Shown here: positions 61,501 through 64,000 of the stretch, piece by piece | Layout of the letters: every line of letters begins with the position of its first letter | How positions within the stretch are numbered: the first letter of the stretch is position 1 | Assembly (NCBI RefSeq): GCF_000422725.1 | Contig: NZ_KE383909.1 | Location: 475,230 to 539,229, forward strand | Reading direction: 5' to 3' | DNA from: Flavobacterium subsaxonicum WB 4.1-42 = DSM 21790 | GTDB taxonomy: Bacteria > Bacteroidota > Bacteroidia > Flavobacteriales > Flavobacteriaceae | Length of the DNA stretch: 64,000 nt | The notes under the pieces: model-generated | Databases searched by the model: none | Told to the model about the DNA's origin: nothing | The model's input: the letters and a program-made list of their open reading frames with translations, nothing else | Program-made: the position numbers and the translations under genes

Positions 61501-62176
61501 CATTATCAAAAGTACTGGCACCAAATGGATCTAATAAATTGGCCAGCCACTCTTTTTTAATATCACTTGTAAATCCTTGAGATACTATATAAAATACAAG
61601 AATTAACATTGATCCAATAAAAGAAACAATATTACTCCTAAAAATAAGTGCAAGCGAAAATAATATTACCCCAGATATAATAACATTAGGAATGGCAAAT
61701 GCAATTAGTCCTTGTAAATGGCCAGACCATACAATTTCGCCAAATCTTTCCGGAGGTGCCATATTAAAAAATGCGGGTAGGTAGGGTGCCACTACGGGTG
61801 CCAGTATTGACCCAACCGAAATACCCAGCATTGGTATAACCGCAATTATTGCTGTACCTATAAACTTTCCAAAAAAATAATCTCTTTTTTTAATGGGCGC
61901 TGTAAAGATAAACTGGTACATATTGTACTGAAAATCTCTGTTGGCAGTAGCATTCATAAAAGCTGTAGTAAGCAATAATAGCATTATAGAAAAGATTACA
62001 TAAAATGTTTCTATAATATAAGGTGCATTTCTATGCACGCTTCCAACAGTACCACCTACAGATACGCTCGCCGATCCTATTGCTAAAATCATTGCTATCG
62101 TAATAATGGTAAATGCTATCCATACTATTGGTGCCTTTAACCAATAGTTTAATTCATACCTTATAAATTTCCACAT
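58586..62176 (-). CDS. ABC transporter permease fused to M1-family aminopeptidase
   Basis: 1196 residues. The N-terminal half (~1-600) has a dozen membrane helices of an ABC-2 type permease (LLLLTTAFMNATANRDFQYNM, FGEIVWSGHLQGLIAFAIPN). The C-terminal half is an M1 metallopeptidase: the zinc motif HEMAH is at 939-943, with the third ligand Glu in MSEGFAQY at 963. By my count 19 residues separate His943 and Glu963, one more than in classical M1 enzymes. It lies 20 bp after its ATPase gene. The fusion is a known Bacteroidota architecture; substrate and purpose are unknown. Confidence 0.9.
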   Translation of the reverse strand: MWKFIRYELNYWLKAPIVWIAFTIITIAMILAIGSASVSVGGTVGSVHRNAPYIIETFYVIFSIMLLLLTTAFMNATANRDFQYNMYQFIFTAPIKKRDYFFGKFIGTAIIAVIPMLGISVGSILAPVVAPYLPAFFNMAPPERFGEIVWSGHLQGLIAFAIPNVIISGVILFSLALIFRSNIVSFIGSMLILVFYIVSQGFTSDIKKEWLANLLDPFGASTFDNVTKYTTVAEKNTLAIGLEGDLLINRLVWIGLSILLLFLVYWRFSFTVRKQKVKKQKIKKTVASPIISNKVFKPTKANVFSFSTFINLIRFETKAIVKNPVFIIITAIGMILLITNLTSFTGRYGTTQYPVTYAVIGAINGSFNLFMLGFITFYTGVLVWKERDAKLNEIEDATPIKTGVLFTSKAIAVIVAVAIVQVCTIIIGIIAQTAYGYTRYEISLYIEWLLVIRLLHFAYLVILSLLFHYLINNRYIGYLAFVAFIILDEFIWGVFKVSSNMVSFGTIPGITYSDMNGFGPFIQGTIWFNIYWILFSIVLCFICIAFYVRGKEAGFKYRLVSAKRRVKNNGIAIAVSVVAFVVCGGFVFYNTKVLNTYDSNQEVEDMQVDYETKLKKYEGIAQPRFYKFDYTIDLVPEDRSLTSHVVSWSRNISGQPISQVHFTMPDINDSIIVTIPNAKLTFNDKRLHYRIYTLQQPLQPNDSIKISFDLSKAAKGFENEVSFTELTDNGTFFNNMALIPTIGYDSNYEISDKNLRVKRKLPKRDRMAKLDENNLKARMNTYIGNDSDWVDVNTTISTSPDQIAVAPGSLIKTWEKNGRKYFNYKLDHKSLNFYSFVSAKYEVARKKWNGIDIEVYYDKHHAYNVPNMLNSVQKSLEYYTTNFGPYMHKQCRIIEFPRYQSFAQAFPGTMPFSEGIGFILDQRDVTKDDIDQVFYVTAHEMAHQYWAHQVCGANMQGSEMMSEGFAQYSALMVMEKEYGKDKMKKFLQYEMDSYLGGRSGETEGEEPLMKTQGQQYIHYNKASVVMYYLKEMIGEDKVNQALKALVVKYGYKNPPFPTSIDAVNEFKKVTPPDMQYLIADMFENITVFSNRALKVTSKKVDNGYETTLTSTSEKFRADAMGNETAVPIADYIDVAVFAEPKGDEETGKVLEYKRVKITKKDNTFTFTTKVKPYQVGIDPYNYLIDRIPDDNLKTVD

Positions 62177-62196
62177 AATGTTTAGCTATTGAAGGG

Positions 62197-63069
62197 TTAA
62201 ACTAATTCGTTAAGTTTTGCAAAAAACACATCTTCAAGGTTTTCTTCGGCCCTTGTAAAGCCATTCTGCGGATCGGCTTCACTAAAAATGTGTATCAGCG
62301 GCTGTCCGCCAACCAATTTGCTCGAAATTAGCTTATAACGCTCCTGATAGCCTGCCAGTTCGGTTTTAGGCACCCTTTGTTCCCAAATTTTGCCTTTAAC
62401 CTCAATAAGGGCATCATCGGTAGTGCCGCTAAACAGCACGCGGCCTTTATCCATAACGGCCATGTGGGTGCATAGTTCGCGAACGTCCTGCACTATGTGG
62501 GTAGAAAGTATTACAATAATATTCTCTCCAATTTCACTAAGAATGTTGTAAAAGCGGTTACGCTCTCCGGGATCCAATCCGGCAGTAGGTTCATCTACAA
62601 TAACAAGTTTTGGATCGCCAATTAACGACTGTGCAATACCAAAACGCTGGCGCATACCACCACTAAAACTGGCTACGGCTTTGTGGCGCTGGTCCCATAA
62701 ATTTACCTTTTGCAACAGTTGGCCTACAATCTGGTTACGGTCGGATTTAGAGGCAAAGCCTTTAAGGAGCGCAAGATGATCTAATAAATCTACTGCCGAT
62801 GTTCTTGGATACACCCCAAACTCCTGCGGCAGGTAGCCCAATACTTTGCGCACGCCATCTTTATTGTTTAAAACATCGATATCGCCCAGGGTAATACTGC
62901 CGCTATCGGCATCCTGAAGGGTGGCCAGTGTTCGCATAAGCGATGACTTGCCCGCACCGTTAGGGCCCAAAAGCCCAAACATGCCTTTGTTAATGGTTAG
63001 CGATACATTATTAAGCGCATGAACGCCGTTGCTATACTGTTTGTCAAGGTTTTTAATTACTAAATCCAT
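62197..63069 (-). CDS. ABC transporter ATP-binding protein
   Basis: 290 residues. Walker A is GPNGAGKSS at 35-43, the signature FSGGMRQR lies near 140, Walker B is LVIVDEPTAGLDPG near 160, and the switch His is in ILSTHIVQDV. The pattern fits the ABC-2 drug/lantibiotic/sodium-type exporters. It is the ATPase for the permease-peptidase fusion directly downstream and would power it. The ~80 C-terminal residues after the switch region are specific to this subgroup. Confidence 0.94.
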   Translation of the reverse strand: MDLVIKNLDKQYSNGVHALNNVSLTINKGMFGLLGPNGAGKSSLMRTLATLQDADSGSITLGDIDVLNNKDGVRKVLGYLPQEFGVYPRTSAVDLLDHLALLKGFASKSDRNQIVGQLLQKVNLWDQRHKAVASFSGGMRQRFGIAQSLIGDPKLVIVDEPTAGLDPGERNRFYNILSEIGENIIVILSTHIVQDVRELCTHMAVMDKGRVLFSGTTDDALIEVKGKIWEQRVPKTELAGYQERYKLISSKLVGGQPLIHIFSEADPQNGFTRAEENLEDVFFAKLNELV

Positions 63070-63244
63070 AATTGTGTTTATTTGGTTGTGGTATTGGTGT
63101 ATTATTTAACTAATTTGTTACAAAATATTTAACAAAAAGCCTTGTTTTATTTTAGACGATAATTAAAGTATAATGTTACGAATTTATTGAGTAATTTCTT
63201 ATAACCAACTACCAAAATTTTGATTGTTAGATGTTTATTAAATA

Positions 63245-63272
63245 AGTAACGGGGCGCTAAGGCCCCGTTACT
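63245..63272 (-). terminator. Terminator after the T9SS cargo gene
   Basis: On the reverse strand AGTAACGGGGC and GCCCCGTTACT form an 11-bp perfect stem with a 6-base loop, followed by a short TATTTAA. It lies 24 bp after the cargo stop codon. Confidence 0.8.
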
Positions 63273-63295
63273 CGAAATTAAAAATATGGTAATAA

Positions 63296-64000
63296 CTATT
63301 TTTCTTTAACGATACGTTTTGTAACCGTACCCCTGTTAGATGTAATGTTGAATATATAAACGCCTTGTTCTAAAGCCGAGATATCTATCTTCTGAGTGTT
63401 GCCTATAATGGGCTGATTTAGAATTTCGCGTCCTTTAAGGTCGAATACAATAACTTTTACATCTTTAAGTCCGGCTGTATCAGGTATGGTTATAAACACT
63501 TCTTTAACCGCAGGGTTGGGGTAAATGTCTATGGATGCCATGTTGAAATTATCAACCCTAAGCGATGGTACCACAACAACAATTGCAGTTGCCTGGCTGC
63601 AATTTGCAGCATTTACAACATCGCAAATGGAGTAGGTAATAATATAAGTGCCCGGTGTTGCCGTTGCAGGAACAATAAGGTTTCCGTTAGCATCTATGGT
63701 AACACCAGTAAGGCCGCCGTTATCTATTACAGTTATAACAACATCGGCATCATTAACCGCAGTACCGTTCATAAAGTCGTTTGCTGTTACATCGCCTGCA
63801 ATACCGCCATCGCCATGATGAATTACAGTTGCGCTAAAGTCGTCGTCAACGGCTTCTAAAACATTAGTTACCATTAGCATGGCTGTAGCCGATTCTGTAA
63901 TACAATTGGTACCGTTAGCTAACAGTACCCTAAATAGATAACCATCATAAGATACCGGTACACCGGTAACAATCAACGATCCTGTTGTTGCCCCTGAAAA
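63296..64000 (-). CDS. C-terminal part of a large secreted protein with T9SS sorting domain (5' end off window)
   Basis: 235 residues are visible; the frame is open at the right edge (FSGATTGSLIVTG...), and the first in-frame TTG in the window is an internal leucine, not a start. The visible part has an adhesin-like/Ig-like region (DDDFSATVIHHGDGGIAGDVTANDFMNGTAVNDADVVITV, a Por-like cadherin-type phrase) and then a type A C-terminal sorting domain: DIYPNPAVKEVFITIP, VFDLKGREI, KIDISALEQGVYIFNITSNRGTVTKRIVKEK. The CTD directs secretion through the type IX system and attachment at the cell surface. It is not the same operon as the ABC genes. Confidence 0.9.
   Translation of the reverse strand, partial: FSGATTGSLIVTGVPVSYDGYLFRVLLANGTNCITESATAMLMVTNVLEAVDDDFSATVIHHGDGGIAGDVTANDFMNGTAVNDADVVITVIDNGGLTGVTIDANGNLIVPATATPGTYIITYSICDVVNAANCSQATAIVVVVPSLRVDNFNMASIDIYPNPAVKEVFITIPDTAGLKDVKVIVFDLKGREILNQPIIGNTQKIDISALEQGVYIFNITSNRGTVTKRIVKEK

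Overview
The window is chromosomal DNA of a Bacteroidota member, most likely a Flavobacterium or close relative. Signs seen in the sequence are a type IX secretion C-terminal sorting domain (right edge), a small GldL-like membrane protein, promoters of the TAnnTTTG (-7) / TTTG (-33) type instead of TATAAT boxes, few Shine-Dalgarno sites, and many lipoproteins and CarboxypepD-reg proteins. I see no rRNA, tRNA, CRISPR array, transposase or prophage. The genes are core and peripheral metabolism; the unusual material is mostly in the spacers.

Layout. 1-12.1 kb: acyl-CoA carboxylase beta subunit (cut by the edge), a DUF47/PiT phosphate pair, outer-membrane phospholipase A, an aldehyde dehydrogenase / butanediol-type dehydrogenase / DUF779 operon with an AraC regulator and a likely AraC direct-repeat operator, a GAF histidine kinase, prfB with its programmed +1 frameshift, and threonine aldolase. 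12.2-24.4 kb: two small lipoproteins, YbaB, an S9 oligopeptidase, a cysteine-synthase-fold enzyme, an ECF sigma / anti-sigma-like / DUF4097-like / head-GIN gene set bracketed by interspersed repeats, YebC, an S41 protease and GcvT. 24.6-30.2 kb: the threonine operon thrA-thrB-(unknown)-thrC, preceded by an unlisted 34-codon leader ORF rich in Thr and Ile, a probable attenuator. 30.2-39.7 kb: Nnr, HutH, an Old Yellow Enzyme with two NemR-like palindromes upstream, small membrane and secreted proteins, a RimB-like/RimK fusion, and a HAD phosphatase.

39.7-48.8 kb: three tandem paralogues with an N-terminal Cys/His cluster, one TM helix and a CarboxypepD-reg domain; a lipoprotein esterase; a WG-repeat protein; an NlpC/P60 peptidase; an 860-bp repeat field; a thiolase; and OsmC divergent from OxyR. 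50-58.4 kb: an alpha/beta hydrolase, LpxD, and a five-gene sugar operon (two TIM-barrel isomerase-like proteins, a small membrane protein, a nucleoside/sugar permease, a Gfo/Idh/MocA oxidoreductase) facing a DUF1080 hydrolase-like gene, which resembles a 3-keto-glycoside utilisation locus. 58.5-64 kb: an ABC ATPase with a giant ABC-permease/M1-aminopeptidase fusion, and the C-terminus of a T9SS cargo protein.

The spacers carry at least four short interspersed repeat families (hairpin or REP-like) plus simple-word inverted repeats near gene ends; several of these hairpins sit where a terminator is expected. Function calls rest on motif recognition by eye; no database search was possible.
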